This document shows, one piece after another, positions 23,513 to 33,755 of a DNA stretch of 64,000 nt. The first letter of the stretch is position 1; each line of letters begins with the position of its first letter. The notes below the pieces were generated by a model, which was given only the letters and a program-made list of their open reading frames with translations, did no database searches and was not told the DNA's origin. The DNA is taken from NCBI GenBank assembly GCA_951217055.1, contig OX578284.1, positions 31,150,187-31,214,186 of the forward strand, given 5' to 3'. This stretch comes from Gerris lacustris. Taxonomy: Eukaryota; Arthropoda; Insecta; Hemiptera; Gerridae. A program made the translations under genes and the position numbers.

Positions 23513-23585
23513 CTCCAGCGCCGGGATTTGAACCACGGGCCTCTATATTTCCAGTATAGCGCTCTACCAACTAAGCTACGCAGGA
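23513..23585 (-). tRNA. tRNA-like sequence, copy 1 (anticodon GGA by position)
   Basis: A 73-nt cloverleaf can be read on the minus strand: acceptor TCCTGCG/CGCTGGA (one T-T mismatch), D-arm GCTTAGTTGGTAGAGC, anticodon arm CTATA-CTGGAAA-TATAG, and T-loop TTCAAAT. A TTTTT terminator signal follows. Position 34-36 reads GGA (serine), yet there is no long variable arm as tRNA-Ser should have, and the T-stem has two mismatches. It is more likely a tRNA-derived repeat or pseudogene than a working gene. It sits in a conserved flank shared with two other copies. Confidence 0.45.
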
Positions 23586-23860
23586 GAATGAGTTTCTCTG
23601 ACGTTAATGATACCTTGTCCCGAATTTAAGCTTTCAATTTTCCACATAAGTCTTAGAAGTCAACATTAATGACATAGAACTAGACCGAGAAATAACGCTT
23701 ATAATTATAAAGTACCCAATTTGTACATGTACTTAGTACAATCAATTATAAATTCATATTTTTCCATTTTGGTAGTATTCATACTACAGAAAGATTAAAT
23801 TTTAATTTAAATAAAATTATAATTATTATTAACTAAGGGAAACAGACAGAGAAAAATACA

Positions 23861-23919
23861 CTCCAGCGCCGGGATTTGAACCACGGGCCTCTATATTTCC
23901 AGTATAGCGCTCTACCAAA
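23861..23919 (-). pseudogene. tRNA-like sequence, copy 2, truncated
   Basis: The same sequence as the 3' part of copy 1, cut at the D-loop (CTCTACCAA then unrelated AT-rich DNA). It is the left arm of a palindrome whose right arm holds copy 3. Confidence 0.65.
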
Positions 23920-23985
23920 TAAATAATTTGATAAATAATAACTAAATTCGGGACAAGGTATCATTAACGTCAGAGAAACTTATTC

Positions 23986-24058
23986 TCCTGCGTAGCTTAG
24001 TTGGTAGAGCGCTATACTGGAAATATAGAGGCCCGCGGTTCAAATCCCGGCGCTGGAG
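23986..24058 (+). tRNA. tRNA-like sequence, copy 3 (plus strand)
   Basis: Complete and nearly identical to copy 1, in opposite orientation (CGCGG for CGTGG in the T-stem). Acceptor, D and anticodon arms are intact, apart from the same T-T pair and T-stem mismatches. TGTATTTTTCTC downstream would stop RNA polymerase III. About 45 bp upstream and 100 bp downstream are also conserved among copies, so a block larger than the tRNA was duplicated. Confidence 0.45.
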
Positions 24059-24165
24059 TGTATTTTTCTCTGTCTGTTTCCCGTAGTTAATAATAATTAT
24101 AATTTGATTTAAATTAAAACTTAATCTTTCTGTAGTATGAATACTACCAAAATGGAAAAATATTA

Positions 24166-24330
24166 AATATATTTATTTACAGAGATCTGACAATCGAACG
24201 GTTTTTCTTCTCGGCTTCTCAAAAGCGACTCACGTTTTCTTTTTGTCGGGTGACATCATAAAATAATTCGAGTACCGTGGTGCCGGTGTATTTCACAAAA
24301 AACTAATAAAACAAAAATTAAACTAAACAT
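24166..24330 (+). repeat. 165-bp direct repeat, copy 2
   Basis: The partner of 22724-22890 with scattered substitutions and a small insertion (ACAATCGAACG). It directly follows the right tRNA-containing unit and precedes the LINE fragment. Confidence 0.75.
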
Positions 24331-24369
24331 AATAAATCATAATAACAACTAAACATAATAAAAATACAG

Positions 24370-24953
24370 AATTTTACACAGACTTTTACACCATACATCT
24401 AAACTCAGCACACATAACAAATTACTCATTTATAACACCATAATTAAGCCCATATGGTCATACGGTATTGAACTCTGGGGTTGCACAAAGCGTTCCAACT
24501 CCTATCGAATCCAGTCCCTTCAGTCCAAAATCCTAAGAAGAATAGTCCACGCTCCTTTCTACGTTTCTAACTTTACCCTTCACAACGACCTTAAAGTACC
24601 CTTCGTCCATGACCTAGCCAAATCTCGATACAAATCCTTCCATGACTCCATATCCCAACACCCTAATCCATTAATCCACAATCTGTCATTACCATTCATT
24701 CCCGGAAATCCTCCCCGACGTCTTAAGAGGCAGTGGCCCCGTGATTTATTGAGCGATGTATAACTTCATATAATAACCTCTGTATAAATATATGTAATAA
24801 TTCATGCTAGTATCTGTGAGTACTGTTAATGGACAGTTCCTCACTTCAAGTCAACATCATGTCATTATATAAACAAACATCATTATTGCTTATAACATTA
24901 AATTATGTAGTTGCAATCTTCTAATAAAATTTAAAAAAAAAAAAAAAAAAAAA
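24370..24953 (+). mobile_element. Jockey-clade LINE, 5'-truncated 3' end
   Basis: An open frame from about 24370 to a TAA at 24762 encodes the C-terminal end of a non-LTR retrotransposon ORF2: KLSTHNKLLIYN, KPIWSYGIELWGC, IQSLQSKILRRIVHAPFYVS, TLHNDLKVPFV and a basic RRLKRQWPRDLL end. The order and spacing are typical of the region after the reverse transcriptase in arthropod Jockey-like elements. About 170 bp of 3' UTR and a pure poly(A) of about 22 nt follow. The reverse transcriptase and endonuclease are absent through 5' truncation. The frame has no stops, so the insertion is fairly young. DNA from 24954 to 25317 is unremarkable. Confidence 0.9.
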
Positions 24954-25317
24954 ATCTCTGTTGAAGTTTTAATAATAGTCTTTATTCTGAATAATATTTC
25001 TTCAAACTTCTAACTGACATCACATGTATATTTCACTTATCTTATTAACTTCGTATATAACTGAATTTTGATCTACTTATTTAGGCAAATCTATTTCTAC
25101 TTCGTTATGTAGATGGTTTAATAAAAAGGTCTCTAAAGTTGTTATACACTACCTGAAAGTTTTGACATAATCTCAAGGAATGCCTTGGTCTCTAAAATCT
25201 AATTCGCTGTTATTGGCCCACACAGTCCTATTTTCCTTTAGGGTGCTTAATATCCTGTCTAGCTTCGAAAACTCATCTTGAGAACATTTATTAGTTTATC
25301 GTCTATATGGGTCCAAA

Positions 25318-25530
25318 TCATCTCAATTGGTTGTCCTTTACTGTATCTTCGAGAGCTCTTCCGTTATCTAAATAGAGAAGAAAGACGTCTCTTCTCACCA
25401 AAAGTAACTTATCGTGAAATGCTTGCTCTTGTCCGTGTTCATCTTTAGTGCCGGGGAGACGATTAGACATGCGTAAGAGAAAGAGCCAGTGCAGGAGTTG
25501 ACCCCTATTCTGACTCTTTCTGTTAAGCAT
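25318..25530 (-). other. Unrecognised open frame, possible exon
   Basis: Seventy codons are open on the minus strand, ending in TGA near 25318, and base composition is less AT-rich than outside. An inner ATG (about 25467) begins MSNRLPGTKDEHGQEQ, a hydrophilic, coding-looking stretch. After FHDKLLL the DNA reads TTGGTGAGAAG, a fair splice-donor match. I cannot name a family, and no acceptor or partner exon is evident. It is either a small exon of an unseen gene or chance. Confidence 0.18.
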
Positions 25531-25798
25531 TTATATTCGTGTAACCAGCACTGAAGATGAGCACTAGCTGATGGAATCGGGCTTTTTAAAATAAAATTAC
25601 TATTAAGAAATGTCTTTTCTTTATTTCTAATAACGTGACTTCACTGCTGGTGCAGAAACATTTTACGTCTAAATTTTGACTAAGGAATTTATTTCTAATT
25701 TTATCTCTTCTGGTGTTTAACGGCCGCATCTTCCTCAAATATCTCATTATCATAACTTCATTCTTGTAAAATTATATCTATGTTGGAATATTTATAAT

Positions 25799-26508
25799 AC
25801 TAGGCATCATGTGTCTCTTATCATTGAAGCGAGCGTATTGTATTAAATACATGTATGTGCATATGTATTATATATTATGTAGTACCATACTAATTGTAAT
25901 TGAATATTGAGAAAATAGATAATCATAATGAGTTGATAGTTAAAGAGTATGATTTTAATAGAGAGTCTAGCAGTGGGGGAGCCACCCTGTAATCTTAATA
26001 TTCCACTAAAGACACGCTTCGGACTTTTCCTTTTCAACTATTATAAATGTATCACTTCACTACACAAAATCTTCAGCTTGTGTCAAGTGGAAATTTTACA
26101 TGCCTGTTTGAATTGTACTCTAGACGATGTATATAAAGTTTGATTAAATTCGTAAAGTTAGAACGTGAGATATCAGTAAAAACGTGGTTTTCTCTATTTT
26201 AAAAGTTTAGGTCCGCCTTAATAGTTTTAACGATCGTTATCACTTTATAGCGGGGTCGCTGTTGGTTTAACTAAACATTTTATTAGAAAAAGAAATGTTC
26301 GTCTTATCGAATAGGTTGTGATAGAATCTTTTCCGGTCCGATAATTCCAACGTTTACGCGAGTGTTGCGCGCGAAAATATGTATACCGAATTTCAACTAA
26401 ATCAGTCAATTTTTACTCAAGTTATCGTCGGACACGTAAACGTTACTGACAGAGAGACAGGCAGACAGGATGCATATTCTGTTAAATGTAAGAAGTTCGC
26501 TTCAATAA
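25799..26508 (+). mobile_element. Dispersed family A, copy 3
   Basis: It starts ACTAGGCATCATGTGTCTC and ends AAGTTCGCTTCAATAA. It keeps the middle block of copy 2 (GATATCAGTAAAAACGTGG, TAGGTCCGCCTTAATAG) and the degenerate GACAGAGAGACAGGCAGACA run. The left fifth carries a private stretch (25850-26035). It is more diverged than the tandem pair at 2.9-4.3 kb. Confidence 0.6.
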
Positions 26509-27595
26509 GTAAGAAAAAATGTTCTCTCCAGTTGTTCAAACTAAAGCACCTGTAATATACTACATAATTACAATACAAGCGTGTAATGCGGGATAGTATA
26601 AACATTTTAGTTTAAGGTCCTTGCCAACACTCAAAAACCACCTTTATTATGAAGGATATTAATATAATATTTTAAAGTAATATTTTGAATCTTGATTTTT
26701 TATTTAAAACATTTTTGGGATATTTTTTTTAACAGTTATTAAAGTTTTCCTTGTGTTATTGTCAAATTGATTTTTTCCTCTTTTATCTGATTTATTTTTT
26801 TATTTCACGTTACAATGACTACAGCCGATGGTATTTAAATCTTACATTATTCTTTCTAGTAATAAACTAGAGTATAGTTTAATTTTAAGAAAAAAATACT
26901 TTAAATCTATACAACTTAACAACCTATAAGAAAAAGATAAAATGATTCACTATAAAAGTAGATAACTCTACTATAATATAGTAGAGTTGGTGCTATGGAA
27001 TTAACACCGACTATACAATTGTAGATTTGGAGTTAAATTTAACACCTAATCTTTGGTGATTTTTTATACATTATTTGTCACTCATTTACTTGATTACCAG
27101 TTAGTTATTCAAATATTACTAAAAATCAACGTGTTCACCTGTCAAGGGACAAACTATCATCAACTTGATTTTCGGTCTACTAACTAATTCTGTACTCAGG
27201 ATCATGAAAATCACATTTTCCACCATAATTGGTGAGACATGGCCGCTCTCCACCGGTTTGTTTATTTCAAACGCCTATTGCCAAGCTATGTCCCGCAGAC
27301 GAACTTAGCCGACCACATATTCTTAAAAGGCGCTAAAAGATTGACTTGTATACAAAATTCTAGCTTGATGTTAGTCAGACACTTTTTTGCACGCTATCTC
27401 CTGAACTATTATACCTTTTTTAGTCTAGTCAAATTATTCCTGGGTGCTTGCAAACGATTAGGTATCTTTATAATTTGTGGATAATATTTTGTAGAGGCCA
27501 GGACTACCACTGAAATTCCAAGTTTGCAGATACAAATGCCCTGAGCATGCAGACTTATACTGAAAAAGTCCGAAACTTTCGAACTTTTTCTATTT
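26509..27595. other. AT-rich DNA with a short palindrome and an unrecognised frame
   Basis: A perfect 25-bp palindrome, AACTCTACTATA-a-TATAGTAGAGTT, lies at 26964-26988. An ATG-started open frame of 81 codons (27239-27484, plus, MAALHRFVYFKRLLPSYVPQ) has no recognised similarity. Otherwise nothing. Confidence 0.3.
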
Positions 27596-27599
27596 TCCT

Positions 27600-28286
27600 T
27601 AACATCTCTGCTGCTATGTATCGGAGAGCAAAAGTAGTTATTATCAATATTATAGAGAAAAACATTTTCTACAGCAGATATTTTTTTCTAAGTTCTTTCT
27701 TATTTTTTTAAACGTTTAGAAACGATTAAATAGATTTGGCCATCTTTAGCACTTCATAGCAATGTCACTATCCGTTTTTTAAAAAAAATGTTTGTCTCAA
27801 AAAAATAGATAAATATAAACGATTTTCCCGTCAAAAAATACCAATTTGAAATTTTAAGCTCACGTTTGCACGAGCGTTGTGCGTGAACGCTTTGAAGGAT
27901 ATCAGTCCACACCGAACGTAGCCTGCGAGCATTGAAATTTTCTGTTTTTTTTTTATTTATGTTTTTTATCTGCCTGCTACAATTATTTAACTACGGAGCA
28001 GCAGGAATGTATTGTATGATAAGTATTTAAATATGAAGATGACTTGAGTAAAAGTTTTCCGATTTAGTTGAAATTTGGTATACGTGTTCCTTTTATCAAT
28101 GCTCAGACTAAGTTTGTAGGTAAGCGTTATCCGTCAAAGCGTTCACGAGCTAACTATGCTCAAACTTTTTTTTTTAAATCTCAAAGTGGATTTTTAGAAC
28201 AGGAAAAGATTCTATATTTCTTCTTTTTTCAGTATTACCAATAGCGACACTGCTATGAAGTATTAAAGATCGCCAAATTTATTAAT

Positions 28287-28319
<33 letters not shown>

Positions 28320-28490
28320 GCCTTAACAACTTCGGCTATTAGCGCATATTAATAGTTTTAAAAAGAGAAAATAACGTAGGAAAAAAATTATAAATGCAAA
28401 AGTTGTATCAAATTTTAATTTTATTCTATATAGTATTGATGATAACTACTTTTGCTTTCTAATGTATATGACAACAGATATTAAGCAAAA
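27600..28490. mobile_element. Inverted pair of family A-related copies
   Basis: 27600-27935 (plus) and 28035-28490 (minus) mirror each other: AGCAAAAGTAGTTATTATCA against TGATAACTACTTTTGCTTTC, AATGTCACTATCC against GCGACACTGCTATGAAG, and the CGAGCGTTGTGCGTGAACGC block against GCGTTCACGAGC. The blocks are those of family A's right half. The minus arm is split at 28293-28347 by a retro-insertion. Confidence 0.55.
28293..28347 (-). mobile_element. Very short retro-insertion with poly(A) and target duplication
   Basis: On the minus strand, GCGCTAATAGCCGAAGTTG, then TTAAGGCGC, is followed by about 28 A (poly-T on plus). ATTAATAG occurs on both sides (28281-28288 and 28348-28355) and interrupts a family A copy, a clear target-site duplication. 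It is the extreme 3' end of a LINE or SINE, heavily 5'-truncated. The donor family is not identified. Confidence 0.75.
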
Positions 28491-29392
28491 TACATAAATA
28501 AGTCCGTAAATTTCGTCATTTTGCAATACAACTCTGCTTGCACAGTTGGTTTTTTACTAGCGGCATTAGTCCCTATACAACTTATCAAAAAATTAGAGAT
28601 ACCCAACCTTTCGCAAGGAAATCCATTTTTTCTATAGGTATTGACTGAACTTAAAGTAATGTTTTAAGAAGAAGATATAAACCTTATTTTTATTTAATAC
28701 CATTATTAGTTAGATCCAGTCTTTCATTTAATTTTATTCTACAATTCTGAAGGGAAAATTATTAAATTAAACTTAATTATTCCTCTCTGGAGTAATCGTA
28801 GTAGAGTACTTTTAATCGGAATCAGTGTATAATTTAACATTAAATTTGTTTTAATAAGGAACTGCGATATGCTAAAGTCACAGTTACCACTGTAGAACAG
28901 TTGTATCTTTACCTCTGTTGATAGTAAATTCTTCATCTTATACACTAGATAGTACTACAATATCCCACTTGTAGCTCTTAGGTATTCAAGTAACCTTTGG
29001 TCGAGTTGGGTTTCTAAGTCAAGGTCAGAAGTTGATGGTCAAGGGTACGAGGGTCTTGTTAAAAATAGATTGGGTGTGGCCAAACAAGGTCTGATCCCGA
29101 GTCATTAAGGCCTGATCAATAAAGAAACAAAGCCGCACCAACTTGCACCCTTCGTGAAAGGACACTTTTCATAAGCACCTACTTGACAGATAAAAATGAA
29201 TTAAATTTGAAAGTAAATGTCTAAAGTTTTACTTTAGACATTTTGAAACAAAAAATTATCTTTGAACAAGTTAGCTTATCAATAGCTAAAGTTCCCATCC
29301 AGTCTGATAAATTGTTCTACTAAAGAGTGGTTTTTATAAGTTAATTCAACATTTAATTAAAACTAATAGCTCGACTGGTCTTAATAAAAAAT
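28491..29392. other. No gene recognised
   Basis: AT-rich, with a mildly GC-richer piece at 28990-29150 (TCAAGGGTACGAGGGTC, GGTGTGGCCAAACAAGG) of unknown nature. Confidence 0.3.
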
Positions 29393-29660
29393 TCTAGGTC
29401 TTCTGGTGGTGGCTGGTGACCGCATCATGAAGGCTTTAAGTCCCCGATCTTACTCACCCGAGTTGGGAGCATCTTCAAGGGAGTACAACTCGTCAGATCC
29501 TAAACCCTTCATAATGCGGTCACCACCGGAAGACTTAAATCATTAATAAAGTTAAAATATTGATAATATATACTCCCCTGAAGATGCTCCCAACATTAGG
29601 CGCGAAATGTCGCCAAACCTAAACTCTTCATTACGTGGTCACCACCGGAAGACTTACTAC
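29393..29660. mobile_element. Retroelement-like fragments with hammerhead-type cores
   Basis: A block containing CATAATGCGGTCACCACCGG and GAAGACTTA occurs three times: inverted at 29395-29446, direct at 29502-29540 and direct at 29617-29655. Ahead of the last copy, 29578-29611 reads CTGAAGA, an imperfect GC-rich hairpin, GAAA, TGTC: a hammerhead core whose ACGT stem III has become ATGT. The left, inverted unit holds only the first half (TTGAAGATGCTCCCAAC). The pattern suggests a head-to-head pair of short hammerhead elements. Confidence 0.5.
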
Positions 29661-30244
29661 ACTACAGTGCTTGATTACAGTTATGATATTGAGTTATAAC
29701 CTTAAAATTACTTCTCTACAGTTAAGATTATCCTATATAACCGTATTATTTAAGTATCCAAAGAATTTCTTATTGTTTTTGACTTAATTTAAATGGAGAT
29801 TTAGAGCTTACTTGCGGTGATGACCTTCCTTGTATTTTAAACAGCTTTTATATCACTTCAGCAGTGAGTCCTTATTTTGATCAGTTCTTTGTTTTGTTGC
29901 TGGTGAATCATTGTTTTCCCTTATCTTAACTATCTATAATTATCTTAATTGTATATAATTAATATTCAAGAATCTTCAATTGTTTCACCTTATTATTGTA
30001 TTTATATCATCATATGGTAACATATCGTCCTTAATAAGCAATAACACGTTAAATCAAAAATTAGCATTTTTCGGCTCATTGTGGCAGAGGTTGGAAATGC
30101 ATGCGATCTTTCCATATAAACGCAATCGTAATTAGACCACTCTTACAGACCTCTTTGTTATTAGTTTGATAATTGATCATTTAAAATCAACTCTACATTG
30201 AATACTAAATAATACTCAACAAGTCAACTTGTCGCAAAACTGTT
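29661..30244. other. No gene recognised
   Basis: AT-rich sequence without repeats or open frames that I can support. Confidence 0.3.
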
Positions 30245-30630
30245 AAATCTGATTTTGTTGACATGTGTGACGATTGTCATAACTACGCATGTCATACAAA
30301 CCAGTACTTGGTATTGTCAGACAGTTCTTGTTTGGACAGTTCAGTAAACGGTTTGCAAACGATCCCAGCGCGGGTTAAAACATTTTGGAGGACAGTAAGA
30401 AACACTGTCATAAGTCGGGTTGGGACGGCTCTTTTCCATTGCGCATGTCCGTGACGATCCCGCGGACGGTACACTGCTTTGCTGGAACAAACCTATTGTT
30501 TACTTTGCAAGATTGCATGAAATCAAACCTCCCTTTACATGGTACAGATCCCCCCAGTTTAATTAATTTATCTCAAACTGTTCAAAAGTTAAGAAGGGGG
30601 GGGGGGGGGCTTTTGGACCACCCTGTATAA
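30245..30630 (-). mobile_element. Fragment with mariner-like terminus
   Basis: The right edge CTTTTGGACCACCCTGTATA resembles a Tc1/mariner-type terminal repeat (TATACAGGGTGGTCC on the minus strand). Inside it is a G run of about 14 (30596-30609), then a less AT-rich body with many CpG (CCGCGGACGG, GCGCGGG). I see no matching left terminus and no transposase. Overlapping open frames in this segment are compositional. Confidence 0.4.
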
Positions 30631-30659
30631 TCCGTTTAGATTAACAACATCATTAGAAA

Positions 30660-31240
30660 GACTTTATAGTTGATAACCTGATTATAGTGCAGAATCTATT
30701 GCACAAGCATTTCGCAGAGAAACGTGTAGTTAATTATCTTTAATTCTTATCTTTTTATAAATAGATGCAGGAATGTCGTTGATAACCTGGTCGTTCTTTA
30801 CTAGTACAAGAACATTTGGTTGAGGAATATAGTTGAAAATTAAGGATAGTGCCAACGGATCTAGGATCAGTCAAAAGTAAGTAATAATAGGTTTGTTCCA
30901 ACCCCCCTATTTGTACCTTCCTTTCGGTGGAAATAGAAAATCGTGATCGTTCGGGACTGGTTTTATACGCATGCACTAACACTGTACTGATCTAACACTA
31001 ACCTGATCCTTCTTTACTGTTACATAAGCATTTGGCAAAAACATTTAGTTGATAACCTGGTCGTCTTTTGCTATATTACATAAACATTTGGCAAAGAAAC
31101 GTATTTGATGATTTTTAATTCCTATCTTCTTGTAGAAGAATTTGACAGAGAAAAGTGGTTGATAACCAGATTCTCTTATACTATTACATGAGCTTTGTTA
31201 GAGGAATGTTGCTGATAATCCTTTTCTGCTAAATAATTTT
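30660..31240 (+). repeat. Degenerate tandem array
   Basis: About six diverged copies of a unit built on GTTGATAACCTGGTCGTTCT, then TTACTATTACATAAGCATTTGG and GAGAAACG, starting near 30670, 30779, 31002, 31052, 31160 and 31211. Spacing is uneven (about 50-220 bp), so units were lost or interrupted. At 30871 an interposed segment has GGATCAGTCAAAAGTAA, the motif of the array at 40.86-41.13 kb. Confidence 0.65.
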
Positions 31241-32399
31241 TGATAGAGTAACAATATTGTCATTACGAACCTTAAGCCTTACCAGATACTCTTTACTGTG
31301 ATTGTATTTATTTCTTTTGTTCATTAATTTTTAAAAGCAGTTTTTTAAAGTTTTAATTAAAGTAAATTAATTTTAATTAAAGTAAAACGTACTTACTTTA
31401 GTTACAGTACATGTGAGATAGATATTTGGTACATGTAAAAGGTGTTAAGAATGTTATAGATTAACAGTAAACTGTACATTTTAGGTAAATAAGTATTACC
31501 AGTCTTTTAAGGAATTTATAATTCCACTTTTTTTCAATTATAATTAGAGCTAATGCGTTAAATAATTTTATAAATATCATAGTTCATAAGTAAAACTTAA
31601 ATTATTTTTTATATAGGATACAAACTTCCTTTCAGTCGTTGGTTTATCGTGAGACAATGTATCGAAAACATTATAACAAAGTTGAGATCTTGTGTAGTTA
31701 TTAAAATAACTTTGAATGAATATTAACCAATTAAATTCCCTGTCAAAATCAGCCTACGTTATCGATACCCTATTTATTAAAATATATTATTATTATCACG
31801 TAAAGTTTTATCACGTATCTTATATGTTTAAATTAGCAAAATGAATTAAACATAAAATCAAAAGAGTTCTATAAATTTAATGAGTTTTCGAAACATGAAA
31901 AAATTGAGAGGAGTAAGAAAAACAAACTACATTTTCCAAATTAATGAAATATGCTGGATGGAATTTTAAACCGGAAGAAGGAGTTATAATAGAGTTCCAA
32001 CGGTATTGAAATTTTAATTAACACATAACACGTTTGCTTCGAAAGATCTCAATATCCTTTTCTACGTAATTTCAAAACTTAGCAAAGTTAAGTTTAAGTT
32101 CTTGCTTTGGTAATTTATCTGAAGATCTCCAAAATAAAAATTCTTTTAAAAAATTCTTCTTACTTAGTTATGAGATAAATTTTTAAAGAATCATAAGATA
32201 ACTATAGGGATTAAAAATGAAAAGATGATTAGTACAACAGTTTAAGGTAAAACCCTGAATTTTGAACTTTTATTGGATGAAGTGTCTTGAAAAAATCAGT
32301 GAATTTCAACAAGAAAGTATGAAGGATTCTTTACTCCTAGTAGAGGCTAGAAGGAAAAGGAGTCGGTATAAATTTCTGTAAAAGCCGTAAAGTTAAAAG
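31241..32399. other. AT-rich DNA, no gene recognised
   Basis: A short doubled block, TTTTAATTAAAGTAAA, lies near 31350-31385. Nothing else is supported. Confidence 0.3.
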
Positions 32400-32770
32400 T
32401 ACCTCCAGGATAGTTAGAAGGGGGAGGCCTACCCGGTCGATATGAAGGCTTGGAAATCTTACCCTCCCCCTTCCCCTCTTTCTCTATTTTATTAGTGGGT
32501 TTGAGAGGGGGTGCCTATTTAGGCCTGTGTTTTCACTTCTTACCGCTAGGTCGCAGCTCGGCGGCGCGCACGCCCTATAGGCTTCGACTCGAACAAGCAA
32601 AGAGAAGGCCCCCCGAAATGTGATAATAGGGTGGGGCTCCTAAAATACCCCCCATTCCTCCTTAAGGGCCTCTTATAGCCCACAATAACGATCTACTTTT
32701 AACTCTTAGCTTGGCACGAGGGGCGCACATCCTTAACTTCCTTCCCACTCATATTTGTTCCCTTCCTACT
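32400..32770. other. GC-rich island with C-rich tracts
   Basis: About 370 bp with CCCTCCCCCTTCCCC, GGTCGCAGCTCGGCGGCGCG and several CpG, sharply bounded by AT-rich DNA. Stops occur in the frames I read. Possible promoter-like or regulatory element, or an unrecognised repeat. DNA from 32771 to 33747 has nothing recognisable. Confidence 0.35.
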
Positions 32771-33755
32771 GTAAAGCCAGTTATTCAACATTTTTTCTTA
32801 ATAATTTTTATCTAAGATAGGAATTATATTTGGCTAAAAAGTTTAATTTGGTCTTAAGAAAGACTATTTAATTCATTTAGAATATTTCTCTCAACAAACT
32901 GAGAGATTGAAGAGAAAACCACGATGGCTTTATCCTTAATATGAAGATTAGGTTCAGAACTTTGGTTTTCTTCAATTCGAATCCAACCATTTCGAACTAA
33001 AAGAAACAAGTTAACGATGGAAAGTTTAAAAAACAATTAGAAGTAATTTTTTGAAATTAAAAATTGAATCCTTTTTTTGTTAGGTCCTTTATTTATTCTT
33101 CTTTTATTTCAAAGAATAAACTGAACTCGAAGGAGAAGGCTTTATTATAGGAGCAAGTTTTAGGTTGTTATTTTTTGTTTGCAGAAAACCACCGTGGTTG
33201 TATTAGTTATAATTTGTTTAAAACTTTTAGCGTGAAAAAATCCATCGAGCCAATTTAAGGGTACGATTAATATTTTGTGTAGGATCATTCAGCGGACACT
33301 CTGAGAGGATCTTGCCCAAGTAATTTCTACCAGCTTTACTCCTCTATCGACTGTGTGTAGGGCTTAGCCTAAGCCATTCTTATAACGTGATACTTTATTT
33401 TTGTTTCTTCTACTCCCTTCTGTAAGAAGCAAAATTCTCTATAAATAGAGTTGTATCATTATTTTAAAACTTCTGAACGGCTTACAATCCATTAACTCAT
33501 TTCGAGCATTACCTTCTTAACGTCTTCAAGAAATAAAAGTTAAGTTAGTGGTTGCCTACAAGTTGGCATAAGAATTTGATTAGGTCCCGTGTGTTACTAA
33601 GGTACTTAGGTGGCTTTCCCAGATATAAATTCGAAATAAAAACCATTTTCAGCGTTAGAATTTTAGAAAATTAGATCATTTTTAAACTGAAGATCACACT
33701 CATACATGTGTAAAGTAAATCTTTCCGTATTCCGTAATACTCTAGTACTCTAGTC

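Larger units (their letters stand above)
23756..24165. repeat. Palindrome of tRNA-containing units
   Basis: The left arm 23756-23919 and right arm 24000-24165 are inverse: AATATTTTTCCATTTTGGTAG at the outer left matches the outer right inverted. The centre is a short AT stretch. A third unit (23456-23636) lies outside in the left-arm orientation and shares GACGTTAATGATACCTTGTC with the start of the right unit. Confidence 0.75.
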
